64,000 nucleotides of DNA. Source: Roseovarius indicus. Its GTDB lineage: Bacteria > Pseudomonadota > Alphaproteobacteria > Rhodobacterales > Rhodobacteraceae. The notes beneath the pieces were generated by a model. The model had not been told where the DNA came from and did no database searches. It was given only the letters and a program-made list of their open reading frames with translations. The translations under genes and the position numbers were made by a program. Each line of letters starts with the position of its first letter. The first letter of the stretch is position 1. Location of the stretch: positions 1,550,001 to 1,614,000 of the forward strand of contig NZ_CP031598.1 in NCBI RefSeq assembly GCF_008728195.1, written 5' to 3'. This document shows, piece after piece, positions 7,914 to 16,465 of this stretch.

Positions 7914-8459
7914 ATGAACCTGCCACCGATTCACAGGGAGTTCGTGCTGCATTTCGGCGAGATGGGCAGCAGGTGGGGCATCAATCGAACGGTCGGGCAA
8001 ATCTATGCCCTGCTCTTCCTGTCTGCCGAAGCACTGAACGCCGATCAGATCACCCAATCGCTGGGCATTAGCCGGTCCAACGCGTCCATGGGGCTGAAGG
8101 AGCTGCGGGCCTGGCGCCTGGTAAGGCTGAAACGCGTCGATGGCGAACGGAAAGACCATTTCACCACTCCCGACGACCTCTGGGAGATCGTCCGGACCCT
8201 GATCGAGGAACGCAAGAAACGCGAAATCGATCCAACGCTGACCACCCTTCGCGCACTGGAGATGCAGGGTGCCTCATTAGACGCCTACTCCGAGGCGCGT
8301 ATCGTCGAACTGCGCAAGATGATCGAACTGATGACCGAATTCTATGAGGATATGGCGCGGCTTGAGACCGAAAAGCTGATCCGCCTGATGACCTATGGTA
8401 GCAGGATTGCAGGCGTCATCGACAAGGTGGGCGGTTATCTGCCCGCAACCAGAAGCTAG
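7914..8459 (+). CDS. GbsR/MarR-family transcriptional regulator
   Basis: A 181-residue protein whose residues about 25-90 form a winged helix-turn-helix: GQIYALLFLSAEALNADQIT, the recognition segment LGISRSNASMGLKEL (50-64), and a basic wing LVRLKRVDGERKDHF. A helical C-terminal half follows, as expected for GbsR-type dimers. The start is supported by AAGGAG 8 bp before the ATG. It is 15 bp upstream of cydA, so it is probably the first gene of the cyd operon. This pairing suggests control of the terminal oxidase, perhaps in response to redox or osmotic state; the signal is not visible in the sequence. The palindrome at 7871-7888 is its likely operator. Confidence 0.85.
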   Translation: MNLPPIHREFVLHFGEMGSRWGINRTVGQIYALLFLSAEALNADQITQSLGISRSNASMGLKELRAWRLVRLKRVDGERKDHFTTPDDLWEIVRTLIEERKKREIDPTLTTLRALEMQGASLDAYSEARIVELRKMIELMTEFYEDMARLETEKLIRLMTYGSRIAGVIDKVGGYLPATRS

Positions 8460-8474
8460 CGAGGACACGACGGA

Positions 8475-9911
8475 ATGGAAGCGCTCGACACTCTTCTGCT
8501 CAGCCGCATCCAGTTTGCGGCGAACATCTCTTTCCACATCCTGTTCCCCACGGTCACGATTGCGCTGGGTTGGGTGCTGCTGTTCTTCCGACTGCGATTT
8601 GCGCATTCGGGCGATGAAAAATGGATGGCGGCATACCGGTTCTGGGTGAAGGTCTTCGCCCTCAGCTTTGCAATGGGGGTCGTCTCGGGCATCACCATGT
8701 CGTTCCAGTTCGGAACCAACTGGCCGGGCTTCATGGAAACCGTTGGAAACATCGCGGGGCCGCTGCTGGCCTACGAAGTTCTGACTGCCTTCTTTCTCGA
8801 GGCCGCTTTCGTGGGCATCATGCTGTTCGGCATCTCTCGCGTGCCGGGGTGGCTGCACGTCACGGCGACCGCGCTGGTTGCCTTTGGCACCACGCTTTCG
8901 ACATTCTGGATCATCGTGCTCAACAGCTGGATGCACACGCCGCAAGGGTACGAGGTGGTCAATGGCGTGGCCTTCGCCACCAGCTGGTGGGAGATCATCT
9001 TCAACCCCTCCATGCCCTATCGCTTCGCGCACATGATGCTGGCATCGTTCCTGACCGTCAGTTTTCTCGTGGCAGGTGTCTCTGCCTTTCGATGGGTCAT
9101 CGGCGACCGGTCGCGCGAGGTGCGCGCAGTGTTGAAAACCGGCGTGGCCATCGCCGCGTTGCTGATCCCCGCACAGATCTTCATGGGTGACATGCACGGT
9201 CTGAACACGCTGGAACATCAGCCGCAGAAAGTCGCGGCAATGGAAGGCAACTGGGACTCCGGCCCAAACACACCGCTGCTGCTGTTTGCGCTGCCCGATG
9301 AGGAACTGCGCGAGAACCGGTTCGAAATTGGCATACCCAATGCCGCTTCGATCATCCTTAAGCACCATGCCGACGGCGTCGTGCCCGGTTTGAACGATTT
9401 CCTGGCCGATGACGGCACGCCGTTGCACCCGCCGGTCAGTCCTGTCTTCTGGTCGTTCCGGGTCATGGTCGGCACAGGGTTCGGCATGCTGGGTCTCAGC
9501 TGGGCTGCGGTCTTCTTCATGTGGCGCCGCCGTGATCGCCACGTGGGCCGGGCCAAGGGGCGCTGGATGGCGGTCGAGGGGCTGCCCAAGCCGCTGCTGT
9601 GGGCGCTGGTTCCGATGGCCTTTTCGGGTTGGGTGGCCACGCTGGCCGGGTGGTACACGACCGAGATCGGCCGCCAGCCCTGGCTGGTGCAAGGGATCAT
9701 GACCACGGATATGGCCGTTGCGGATGTGCCCGCGCCGATGGTTCTGGGTACGCTGCTTGCCTATCTCGCTGTCTATGCCTCCCTCCTGATCGCCTATGTC
9801 GGGGTGATCGCTTACCTTGCACGCAAGGCCGCGCGCGGCGGTGATGCGCGCCCTGACAGCATGTCCCATTCGGGAAAGGCGAATGTCGTCGCCCTGAACG
9901 CCGCGGAGTGA
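8475..9911 (+). CDS. cydA: Cytochrome bd-type (cyanide-insensitive) ubiquinol oxidase subunit I
   Basis: The 478-residue membrane protein is the quinol-oxidising, haem-bearing subunit of a bd oxidase in the cytoplasmic membrane. The N-terminus SRIQFAANISFHILFPTVTI carries His21, the family haem ligand. About nine hydrophobic segments follow. The quinol loop is short (GDMHGLNTLEHQPQKVAAME), the form found in the CIO subgroup rather than the long Q-loop of Escherichia coli CydA. It overlaps nothing, has a GAGGACA ribosome site before ATG 8475, and is followed 4 bp later by cydB. Its position directly after a GbsR/MarR gene suggests regulated expression. Confidence in the family is very high; CIO versus canonical type is inferred from loop length. 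Confidence 0.95.
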   Translation: MEALDTLLLSRIQFAANISFHILFPTVTIALGWVLLFFRLRFAHSGDEKWMAAYRFWVKVFALSFAMGVVSGITMSFQFGTNWPGFMETVGNIAGPLLAYEVLTAFFLEAAFVGIMLFGISRVPGWLHVTATALVAFGTTLSTFWIIVLNSWMHTPQGYEVVNGVAFATSWWEIIFNPSMPYRFAHMMLASFLTVSFLVAGVSAFRWVIGDRSREVRAVLKTGVAIAALLIPAQIFMGDMHGLNTLEHQPQKVAAMEGNWDSGPNTPLLLFALPDEELRENRFEIGIPNAASIILKHHADGVVPGLNDFLADDGTPLHPPVSPVFWSFRVMVGTGFGMLGLSWAAVFFMWRRRDRHVGRAKGRWMAVEGLPKPLLWALVPMAFSGWVATLAGWYTTEIGRQPWLVQGIMTTDMAVADVPAPMVLGTLLAYLAVYASLLIAYVGVIAYLARKAARGGDARPDSMSHSGKANVVALNAAE

Positions 9912-9915
9912 GCCG

Positions 9916-10929
9916 ATGATGCCAGACTTCTCAAACCCCGCCAACTGGCTGCCGTGGGCCTTTGCCTCTCTCATGGGGCTGTCGATCCTCGTCTACGTCG
10001 TGCTGGACGGGTTCGACCTTGGCATCGGTATCCTGTTCCCCTTGGCTGAACCCGACGAACAGGAGCGCATGATCGGTTCCATCGGTCCGTTCTGGGATGC
10101 CAACGAGACCTGGTTGGTCCTGGCCGTCGGGCTGCTGCTTGTCGCCTTTCCGACAGCCCACGGGATCATCCTGTCGACCCTTTACCTGCCGGTCTTCCTG
10201 ATGCTGATCGGGCTGATCCTGCGCGGTGTTGCGTTCGAGTTCCGCGCCAAGGTGCGCAGCCGTCGCAAGGCGCTGTGGAACCGGCTGTTCTTTGTCGGTT
10301 CCCTTGTCACGGCCCTGGCGCAGGGGTTCATGTTGGGTCTCTACATCATGGGGCTCGTGCAAACCCCCGCGACCTACCTGTTTGCCGCCTTGTGTTCGGT
10401 CTTCCTCGCTGTGGGGTACAGTTTCATCGGTGCGACCTGGTTGATTCACAAGACGGTCGAGGGCTTGCAGTCCAAAGCGGTGAAATGGGCGCGGCACAGC
10501 CTTTGGGCCGTGATCGCCGGCATCGGCGCTGTATCTCTGGCAACGCCGCTGGTCAGCGATCGGATCTACGACAAGTGGTTCACCTACCCTGAAATCCTCT
10601 GGCTGGTCCCCTTGCCCTTCATTTCCGGTGTAATGGTCGTGGCGTTGTGGTGGATGCTCCAACGGATGCCCTTTGCGGGCGACCGCTGGAACTGGCTCCC
10701 CTTCGCCACGTCCAGCGCAATTTTCGCGGCCGCATATCTGGGCCTCGCCTACAGTTTTTACCCCTACGTGGTGCCAAACCGGCTGACCATCTACGAGGCG
10801 GCCTCGGCCCCGGAGAGCCTGATGATCATTCTCGTCGGCGCATGTTTCGTGGTGCCGGCAATCATCGGCTATTCGATCCTTGCCTACGTGGTTTTCCGCG
10901 GCAAGGCGGCCGATCTGCGCTACGATTGA
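9916..10929 (+). CDS. cydB: Cytochrome bd-type ubiquinol oxidase subunit II
   Basis: A 337-residue subunit with about eight transmembrane segments that assembles with CydA. Family signatures are LDGFDLGIGILFP near the N-terminus, GPFWDANETWLVLAVG in the second segment region, and a C-terminal helix pair around MIILVGACFVVPAIIGYSIL. Two adjacent ATG codons occur at 9916 and 9919; either could be used. It closes the GbsR-cydA-cydB operon. No CydX-like small protein is seen after it; the next recognisable sequence is IS6 debris from 11085, and 10930-11084 shows no gene. The length is normal for CydB. Confidence 0.94.
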   Translation: MMPDFSNPANWLPWAFASLMGLSILVYVVLDGFDLGIGILFPLAEPDEQERMIGSIGPFWDANETWLVLAVGLLLVAFPTAHGIILSTLYLPVFLMLIGLILRGVAFEFRAKVRSRRKALWNRLFFVGSLVTALAQGFMLGLYIMGLVQTPATYLFAALCSVFLAVGYSFIGATWLIHKTVEGLQSKAVKWARHSLWAVIAGIGAVSLATPLVSDRIYDKWFTYPEILWLVPLPFISGVMVVALWWMLQRMPFAGDRWNWLPFATSSAIFAAAYLGLAYSFYPYVVPNRLTIYEAASAPESLMIILVGACFVVPAIIGYSILAYVVFRGKAADLRYD

Positions 10930-11084
10930 CGTGACCAACTCCGCTGCCGCCTTTCGCTGCGGGCAGGTGTCTCTTCATGGAAGGGTACCAGGCGGATCCG
11001 AACGTCTTCAAGCCGGGACGGTCCGGCCAGCCAGGTGATTTGTCGGCTCGTCGGAATGTATCGTACCGGCTGGGGCGAACTCAC

Positions 11085-11135
11085 TTAGGCAGGGCAGGGC
11101 GCGCGGAACCCGGTCGCAAGTTTGTCCCGTTGGCA
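11085..11135 (-). mobile_element. IS6-family left-end fragment
   Basis: Read on the minus strand, the sequence carries GGGACAAACTTGCGACC and then CCCTGCCCTGCCTAAGTGAG. This parallels the region left of the IS6 remnant at 57958-58015 (GGGATGAGTTTGCGACGG, then CCTGCCTGAATG). Only the leader is left, with no transposase codons. A second, still shorter trace (CATTCAGGCAGGGCAG) is at about 11783-11798, at the other side of the dead MocR gene. Confidence 0.4.
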
Positions 11136-11267
11136 TGACTGCTATCCTCGATGAGTATCTTGTCCGGCCAATACCGGTGAAGTCCGGAAAGCCTATGGGA
11201 AAGGGTCATCGTTTTACCTTGCCGGATAACTCGACTTTGCCGCTGCGCGATCACATCAGCGAGGCGG

Positions 11268-11780
11268 TTGGGGACACGCTTGATTTCGAAAGGCGAGGCG
11301 CTGCCGTCATGTCGTGCGCTCTCGGCGGATCTCAAGGTGTCCCGCAACACGGTCTTTGCCGCCTATGCGCGGCTGCCTGTCTGGAGCGGCGATTCCGACG
11401 GGTTGGACAGTGACTTCCTTGTCGAACAATTGCAGAAACGGCTTCTGAGTTATCGCGGGTTGCGCGCAGGCCGCGACTAGATTGTCATCACCGCAGGCTC
11501 TCAGAACGCGCTCTTCATCCTGGGGATGCTCTTTGCCGGAAAGACAGGCGCGATCGCCTTCGAAAACCCCGGCTATCCGGAAGCGCGAAATGCCTTCATG
11601 CTTGCCGGCAACGAAGTCATCGGCGTTCCGATCGACGCGGACGGCATGGATATCAGCGCCATCCCGAAGCAATGCAAAGTGGTCTATGTCACCGCCAGCC
11701 ACCAGTTCCCCACGGCGGCCACCTTGCCGCTTCAACGCCGCCGCGACCTTCTGGACATGGCGCAACGGGTCGGTCCTGCT
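11268..11780 (+). pseudogene. MocR/GntR-type regulator remnant (HTH plus aminotransferase-fold fragments)
   Basis: The frame encodes a GntR winged-helix piece (GEALPSCRALSADLKVSRNT, VFAAYARL), then an in-frame TAG at 11478-11480, then a fold-type I aminotransferase piece: IVITAGSQNALFILGMLFAG, AFENPGYPEARNAF, VVYVTASHQFPTAATLPLQR, RRDLLDMAQ. That order is the MocR/PdxR/GabR architecture. The linker is shortened, the stop interrupts it, and everything after the HQFPT region, including the PLP lysine, is gone where IS6 leader sequence begins at about 11783. Base composition matches the neighbours, so decay looks local. It may once have regulated the adjacent amine/amino-acid locus at 11836-15539; that is inference. 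Confidence 0.7.
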
Positions 11781-11835
11781 CATTCAGGCAGGGCAGGTGA
11801 AGGCACGGTCGATGACCGGCGCATCGCTCTGATAC

Positions 11836-13128
11836 CTACCGCAAAAGCCGTGCCCGAAGCCGCGCAAAGGTGACGGCGGCTTTGACCCCAATGGGCCAAA
11901 AAGGATGAAAAGGAATTTTCCGCATGCTGCTTGGCGGGATGACAAGGTCGGATGCTCCCGACCTGTCGGCAAGTGCGGCGGCGAGATGCTGGCCCAATGC
12001 GGTCGCCAGCGCCACCCCGCGGCCATTGTAGCCATATGCAATCAGCAGGCCTGTGTCTGGCGCATGAATATGGGGCAGGTGATCCTTGGTGATGCTGACC
12101 CTGCCGTTCCAGGCGTGTTTCCAGCCGTGCCCCGCCAATTCGGGCCAAAGCTCAACGGCCCGGTTCGCAACCGCTGTCATGCCTGACGCCGCGGAGCTCG
12201 GCCGCATCGGGCCGCGGCCGCCGATGATCAGGTGCCCGTCGGGGTCGACGCGGTAATAGACGGTCACAAGTCCAGCCTCGTAGAGAACGCGGCGGGACGG
12301 GAATACCGTCTTCGCCAGCGACCCGCTCAGCGGATTCGAGGCCAGCGCAGAGCTGAATACCGGAACCGCTGCCTGTCGAAGGCCGGGAACAAGCCCGTCG
12401 GCATAGCCGTTGCAGGCCACGAGAACCCTGTCGGCGCGCAGCGTGGCGCCGTTCGTCTCAAGCTCCCATCCATCCCCGGCGCGGCGCAGGGCCGTGACAC
12501 GGCTTGCCCCGTGCAGGGCGGCGCCGCGCTGTGCGGCCGCGTCGGCGAGACCCCGGCTGAGCTGTAGCGGATTCACTTCGCCCCCGCGCGGATCGAGAAA
12601 GGCCGAATGATAAACCTCGTGCCCGGTCTCCGCGGCAAGGTCAGCCTTATCCAGCCATTTTAGCGGCATCCCGTGCGCCCGCATGTCCTCGTAGGAGGCG
12701 CGGACAGCTTCAGCTTCCCGCTCGGACGTGGCGGCGCGCAATGTGCCGCAGCGGCGCATGCCGCAGTCTATACCAAGCCGCTCAACGAGCGTGGCGGTTT
12801 CCTCGACCGTCGACCATGCAAAGTCGACAATCTTGCGGCCCTGCGCCTCTCCGAAATGTTCGAGGAACCAGGACGGGTTGAACTTGAGGCCGGGGTTCAG
12901 CTGCCCGCCGTTGCGCCCCGACGCGCCCCAACCGGGGACTTCGGCCTCCAGCACGGTGACGTCGTGGCCGGCCTCGGCCAGGTGAAGCGCGGTCGAAAGA
13001 CCGGTCAGCCCGCCGCCCACGATGGCTATGCCAGTGCGCCCGTCCCGTTCAAAGGGCGGAAACCTTGGTTCAGGTCCGGCCTGATGAAGGTAGAGTGCGT
13101 TGTCCGCGGTTTCGGGCGAGGGGCGCAT
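11836..13128 (-). CDS. FAD-dependent amine/amino-acid oxidoreductase (DAO family, PuuB-like)
   Basis: From ATG 13128 the product is 430 residues. The FAD-binding Rossmann motif is GIAIVGGGLTGLSTALHL (33-50), and the GWGASGRNGGQLNPGLK segment that follows is typical of the gamma-glutamylputrescine oxidase/glycine-oxidase-like DAO branch. The C-terminal NGRGVALATALGQHLA contacts FAD in this family. The longer upstream open frame is rejected because it runs into the preceding gene; the chosen ATG lies 4 bp after the DapA-like stop. With the DapA-like lyase and the ALDH it forms a minus-strand operon read from 15539. It probably oxidises a secondary amine or amino acid delivered by the importer at 16466-20361; the substrate is not readable. 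Confidence 0.82.
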   Translation of the reverse strand: MRPSPETADNALYLHQAGPEPRFPPFERDGRTGIAIVGGGLTGLSTALHLAEAGHDVTVLEAEVPGWGASGRNGGQLNPGLKFNPSWFLEHFGEAQGRKIVDFAWSTVEETATLVERLGIDCGMRRCGTLRAATSEREAEAVRASYEDMRAHGMPLKWLDKADLAAETGHEVYHSAFLDPRGGEVNPLQLSRGLADAAAQRGAALHGASRVTALRRAGDGWELETNGATLRADRVLVACNGYADGLVPGLRQAAVPVFSSALASNPLSGSLAKTVFPSRRVLYEAGLVTVYYRVDPDGHLIIGGRGPMRPSSAASGMTAVANRAVELWPELAGHGWKHAWNGRVSITKDHLPHIHAPDTGLLIAYGYNGRGVALATALGQHLAAALADRSGASDLVIPPSSMRKIPFHPFWPIGVKAAVTFARLRARLLR

Positions 13129-13132
13129 CTGC

Positions 13133-14038
13133 TCAGCCGGCCCTTGGCAGGTTAACGCCGGAGGCGCGAAGATCGGACATGGCCTTTTCGACCTGCTTGC
13201 GCGCACTATCCGACAGGGGATGAAGCGGCACGGGCGAGCTTCCGGTCTCCAGGCCGATCAGCGCGAGAGCATGACGAAGCGGAACCGGGTTTTCCTCGCA
13301 GAACAATGCCGCCATCAGCGGCTCGAGACTGCGTTGCAGGGCGATCGCCTCGGCCAGTTTCCCATCGGCGGCAAGCTCCTGAACCTGCGCCCAGATACCG
13401 GGAACGAGGACAGCCGAGGTCAGTACACCGCCGACCGCGCCAAGCGCGACCTGCTGGGCGAAGAGCGTGTCCTGGCCGCTCAGAACCGAGAAGTCGGGTC
13501 CGACCGACCGAACCAGCCGGTCGAAGGCGGCCATGTCGGTGTTGGACGCCTTGATCGAGTTGATCGTGCCATCCTCGGCCAGGGCGGCGATCGTGTCGGT
13601 GTCGACGACGAAGTGCGACCGCGCGGGATTGTCATAGAACATGATCGGCAGGTCCACCGCGTCACGGACAGCGTGGAAATAGTCGATGACGCCCGACTGG
13701 GTCAGCTTGACGTAATAGGGGATCATCAGCATCAGGCCGTCCGCCCCGGCCTCGGCAAAGGCCCGCGCCGCGGGCAGCGCGTCGCCAAGGCCCGGTGCCA
13801 GGACGCCGGCATAGACCGGAGCGCCGCTGGCCGCCTCGACACAGGCTTCGATCGTGGCGATCCGCGTTTCGGGAGAGAGGGACGTATATTCGCCGGTGCC
13901 GCCAAGGGGCACCAGCCCGCTCGCCCCGTTGTCGAGCATATGGCGAACGACAGCCTTCATCGAAGCCACGTCGGCGCCACCCTCCGCAGTCAAAGATGTC
14001 GGGCAGGCGGGCATCAGCCCGGTCAGGGGTTTGGTCAT
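13133..14038 (-). CDS. DapA-family (dihydrodipicolinate synthase/N-acetylneuraminate lyase) Schiff-base lyase
   Basis: A 301-residue TIM-barrel protein. Family positions are GGTGE (46-50), MIPYYVKLTQ (105-114), Tyr135 in FYDNPARS, and Schiff-base Lys163 in INSIKASNTD. ATG 14038 is preferred over an upstream frame start because GAGGACGAAGCA precedes it. It lies between the ALDH and the FAD oxidoreductase in one operon, so it is most likely catabolic rather than lysine-biosynthetic. It could be an aldolase splitting a 2-keto acid, or a deaminase/dehydratase like the enzyme of 4-hydroxyproline breakdown, which in other bacteria also sits with a DAO-family oxidase and an ALDH. The two readings cannot be separated here. 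Confidence 0.85.
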   Translation of the reverse strand: MTKPLTGLMPACPTSLTAEGGADVASMKAVVRHMLDNGASGLVPLGGTGEYTSLSPETRIATIEACVEAASGAPVYAGVLAPGLGDALPAARAFAEAGADGLMLMIPYYVKLTQSGVIDYFHAVRDAVDLPIMFYDNPARSHFVVDTDTIAALAEDGTINSIKASNTDMAAFDRLVRSVGPDFSVLSGQDTLFAQQVALGAVGGVLTSAVLVPGIWAQVQELAADGKLAEAIALQRSLEPLMAALFCEENPVPLRHALALIGLETGSSPVPLHPLSDSARKQVEKAMSDLRASGVNLPRAG

Positions 14039-14048
14039 TGCTTCGTCC

Positions 14049-15539
14049 TCAGCCCAGGTTGATCCAGGTTGTCTTGATGTCGGTGTACTTGTCGATGGCA
14101 TGCAGCGACTTGTCGCGGCCGAAGCCTGACTGCTTGAAGCCGCCGAAGGGCGACGAAATGTGGCCGTGATCGAAACAGTTCACCCAGACCACTCCGGCGT
14201 GCAGCGCCTCGGAAACCCGGAATGTCCGGTTCAGATCGCCCGTCCAGACCCCGGCGGCAAGCCCGTAAATCGTGTCATTGGCAATCTTGATCGCCTCGGC
14301 CTCGTCCTTGAAGGTCAGCACCGAAAGCACCGGCCCGAAAATCTCTTCCTTGGCGATCCGCATGTCGGGTGAGACATCCGCGAAGACGGTGGGTTCCACG
14401 AAACACCCGCCCGCGTCGGGCTGCCCGCCACCGGAGACCAGCCGCGCGCCTTGGCTGCGGCCCGACTCGATGTAGCCGAGCACCCGGTCGGTCTGCGTCT
14501 TGTCCACGATCGCGCCGATCTGCGTTTCCGGATCGAGCGGGTCGCCGACCCGCATCGCCCGACCCGTGGTCACGATCTTTTCCAGCACCTGCTCCGCAAT
14601 GCTTTCCTCGACCAGAACCCGCGAGCCCGCGTTGCAGACTTCGCCCTGGTTGTAGAAGATACCCCAGGCGGCGGCTTCGGCCGCAGCATCGACATCCGGG
14701 GCATCGGCGAAAATGATGTTTGGAGATTTGCCGCCGCATTCCAGCCCGACGCGCTTGAGGTTGGACTGGCCGGAATACTGCATGAACAGCTTGCCCACCG
14801 CCGTCGACCCGGTGAAGGCGATGCAGTCGACATCCATGTGCAGCCCCAAGGCCCGGCCGGCGGTTTCCCCCATGCCGGGCACGACATTCAGTACGCCTTC
14901 GGGAATGCCCGCTTCGACTGCGAGCGCGGCGATGCGAATGGCCGACATCGAGGATTGCTCGGCTGGCTTCAGGACCACGCTGTTGCCCGCCGCGAGGATC
15001 GGGGCGATCTTCCAGGCGGCCATCATCAGCGGAAAGTTCCACGGCACGACCGCGCCGACCACGCCCAGCGGCGCGCGCCGCATCAGCGAAACCGCCGAGC
15101 CCGGCGTCGGCGCGATCTCGTCGTAGATCTTGTCGATCGCCTGGCCGTACCACCGCAGGCAGCTGTGAGAGAGCGGAAGGTCCGTCGAAAGCGCGTCCGA
15201 AATCGGCTTGCCCATGTCGAGCGTCTCAAGCAGCGCGAGCTCCCGCGTATGGGATTCGATGAGGTCGGCAAACCTGACGAGGCGCGCGCCGCGGTCCGAA
15301 GGGCTCATCTTCGACCAGACGCCGCTGTCGAACGCGCGGCGCGCCACGGCGACGGCCCGGTCGATGTCCCCGGTGCCGCCCTCCGCGATCTGGCAGGTGA
15401 TTTCCCCGGTGGCCGGGTTCACGTTGTCGAAGGTTTTTCCCGATTCCGCGTCAAGATAGGTTCCGTCTATAAACATGCGACCTTCGGGAGAGATGACCTG
15501 CGCCGCTTCGCGCCAGTCTTGGATGTTGCTATCCAGCAT
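14049..15539 (-). CDS. NAD(P)-dependent aldehyde dehydrogenase (PuuC/gamma-aminobutyraldehyde or 2-oxoglutarate-semialdehyde type)
   Basis: A 496-residue ALDH of normal length. Visible elements are VVPWNFPLMMAAWKIAP, the cofactor region FTGSTAVGK, general-base Glu267 in LECGGKSPN and nucleophile Cys302 in GEVCNAGSR, plus the terminal PFGGFKQSGFGRD. ATG 15539 is preferred; a TTG at 15551 in the same frame would add four residues, and neither has a strong ribosome site. First gene of the minus-strand operon, divergent from the XRE-cupin regulator 189 bp away. It should oxidise the aldehyde generated by the DAO oxidase and/or the DapA-like lyase. The promoter side carries the repeated ATTTCAGAAT motif. 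Confidence 0.92.
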   Translation of the reverse strand: MLDSNIQDWREAAQVISPEGRMFIDGTYLDAESGKTFDNVNPATGEITCQIAEGGTGDIDRAVAVARRAFDSGVWSKMSPSDRGARLVRFADLIESHTRELALLETLDMGKPISDALSTDLPLSHSCLRWYGQAIDKIYDEIAPTPGSAVSLMRRAPLGVVGAVVPWNFPLMMAAWKIAPILAAGNSVVLKPAEQSSMSAIRIAALAVEAGIPEGVLNVVPGMGETAGRALGLHMDVDCIAFTGSTAVGKLFMQYSGQSNLKRVGLECGGKSPNIIFADAPDVDAAAEAAAWGIFYNQGEVCNAGSRVLVEESIAEQVLEKIVTTGRAMRVGDPLDPETQIGAIVDKTQTDRVLGYIESGRSQGARLVSGGGQPDAGGCFVEPTVFADVSPDMRIAKEEIFGPVLSVLTFKDEAEAIKIANDTIYGLAAGVWTGDLNRTFRVSEALHAGVVWVNCFDHGHISSPFGGFKQSGFGRDKSLHAIDKYTDIKTTWINLG

Positions 15540-15617
15540 GTCATTGTCCAAATTCTAAGTGATGGTTTGGGTGGAGCATCCGGAAAACTCCGCGCCTTTG
15601 CAAGGAAGTTTTTTGGA

Positions 15618-15668
15618 ATTCTGAAATCTGGTTGTGAAGGGGGTTAATTTCACGTAGCATTTCAGAAT
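15618..15668. promoter_or_regulatory. Two inverted copies of ATTTCAGAAT in the divergent control region
   Basis: ATTCTGAAAT at 15618-15627 is the reverse complement of ATTTCAGAAT at 15659-15668. The copies face each other with 31 bp between them, within the 189-bp space between the ALDH operon and the regulator. A third exact copy follows the regulator at 16366-16375. Binding by the XRE-cupin protein encoded at 15728 is the straightforward inference. Confidence 0.55.
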
Positions 15669-15727
15669 AATGGCGGCCGCACTAAGGGCGGATCACCTCA
15701 ACCACAGAAAGTTGATGGCGGGGATAC

Positions 15728-16357
15728 ATGGACGGCAAGGAAATTGGCGCGGGCGGCGCTGTTGGAAATGACGTTGGTGCAAAGAAGCGGCGTACCTCCG
15801 GCTCCGGTGACACGCCGAAGGTCGGCGGCCGAATCAGGGACTTGCGGCAGCAGCAGAAAATGACGCTGGCAGATCTGGCGGCTGCGTCAGGTATCTCTAT
15901 CGGAACGCTATCCCAGATCGAGCGCGAATTGGTGTCTCCGACCGTGCGGACGCTTTTTACGCTGGGCGAGGCGCTCGGTGTGTCTGCTGCGTGGCTGCTT
16001 GATCCCGAGAGTGATGAAAAAAAGGCCGATCCATATGTCGTTACCGCTGATCGGCGGCAGCCATTCCTGCGCTCCGAGGGCCTGAAGAAAGACCTTATTT
16101 CGCCGGCCTCCAGCGATCGACTCAGGGGGTTCTACATGCTGCTTGAGCCCGGCTACGGATCCGGCGAGGCGCCCTATGCACATAATGGCGAAGAGATCGG
16201 GCTCGTGATGTGCGGCGTCCTGGAGCTCGAGATCGAGGGCGAGACGTGGATTCTTCGTGAAGGCGACTGTTTTGCCTTCCCGAGCGATTTGCCGCATAGA
16301 TTCGCGAATATCGGCGCGACGCAATGTGCCGTGTTCTGGATCAACGCAGATATCTAG
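15728..16357 (+). CDS. XRE-family helix-turn-helix regulator with C-terminal cupin sensor
   Basis: The 209-residue protein has a basic N-terminal extension, an XRE-type HTH at about 33-88 (GGRIRDLRQQQKMTLADLAA, SGISIGTLSQIERELVSP), and a cupin domain at about 125-205 (HNGEEIGLVMCGVLELEIEG, GDCFAFPSDLPHRFAN). This is the PuuR layout, in which the cupin senses a small molecule of the pathway. It lies between two divergent transport and catabolic operons and is flanked by three copies of ATTTCAGAAT, so it probably regulates both. It probably represses until the imported compound or a metabolite binds; sign and ligand are inference. ATG 15728 follows GGCGGGGA. Confidence 0.88.
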   Translation: MDGKEIGAGGAVGNDVGAKKRRTSGSGDTPKVGGRIRDLRQQQKMTLADLAAASGISIGTLSQIERELVSPTVRTLFTLGEALGVSAAWLLDPESDEKKADPYVVTADRRQPFLRSEGLKKDLISPASSDRLRGFYMLLEPGYGSGEAPYAHNGEEIGLVMCGVLELEIEGETWILREGDCFAFPSDLPHRFANIGATQCAVFWINADI

Positions 16358-16365
16358 AATTTCAT

Positions 16366-16375
16366 ATTTCAGAAT
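16366..16375. promoter_or_regulatory. Third copy of ATTTCAGAAT, upstream of the ABC importer operon
   Basis: The exact decamer found twice at 15618-15668 recurs 9 bp after the regulator stop and 91 bp before the importer start at 16466. A related stretch, AGAATTTCAT, lies directly before it. Its position would let the XRE-cupin regulator control the importer promoter separately from the divergent promoter. Confidence 0.5.
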
Positions 16376-16465
16376 CCTGCTTGCCAAGCCGGGTGATTGA
16401 TGTCAGTTTCCTGAAAATGTCTCGGGTCGCGTGTTCAAATGTGACCGAACGACTGACGAGGGAAC

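Noticed and set aside
10930..11084. CydX-like small gene or terminator after cydB
   Set aside because: No short hydrophobic frame with a ribosome site; the CTGCC/GGCAG repeat has a long loop and no T-run.
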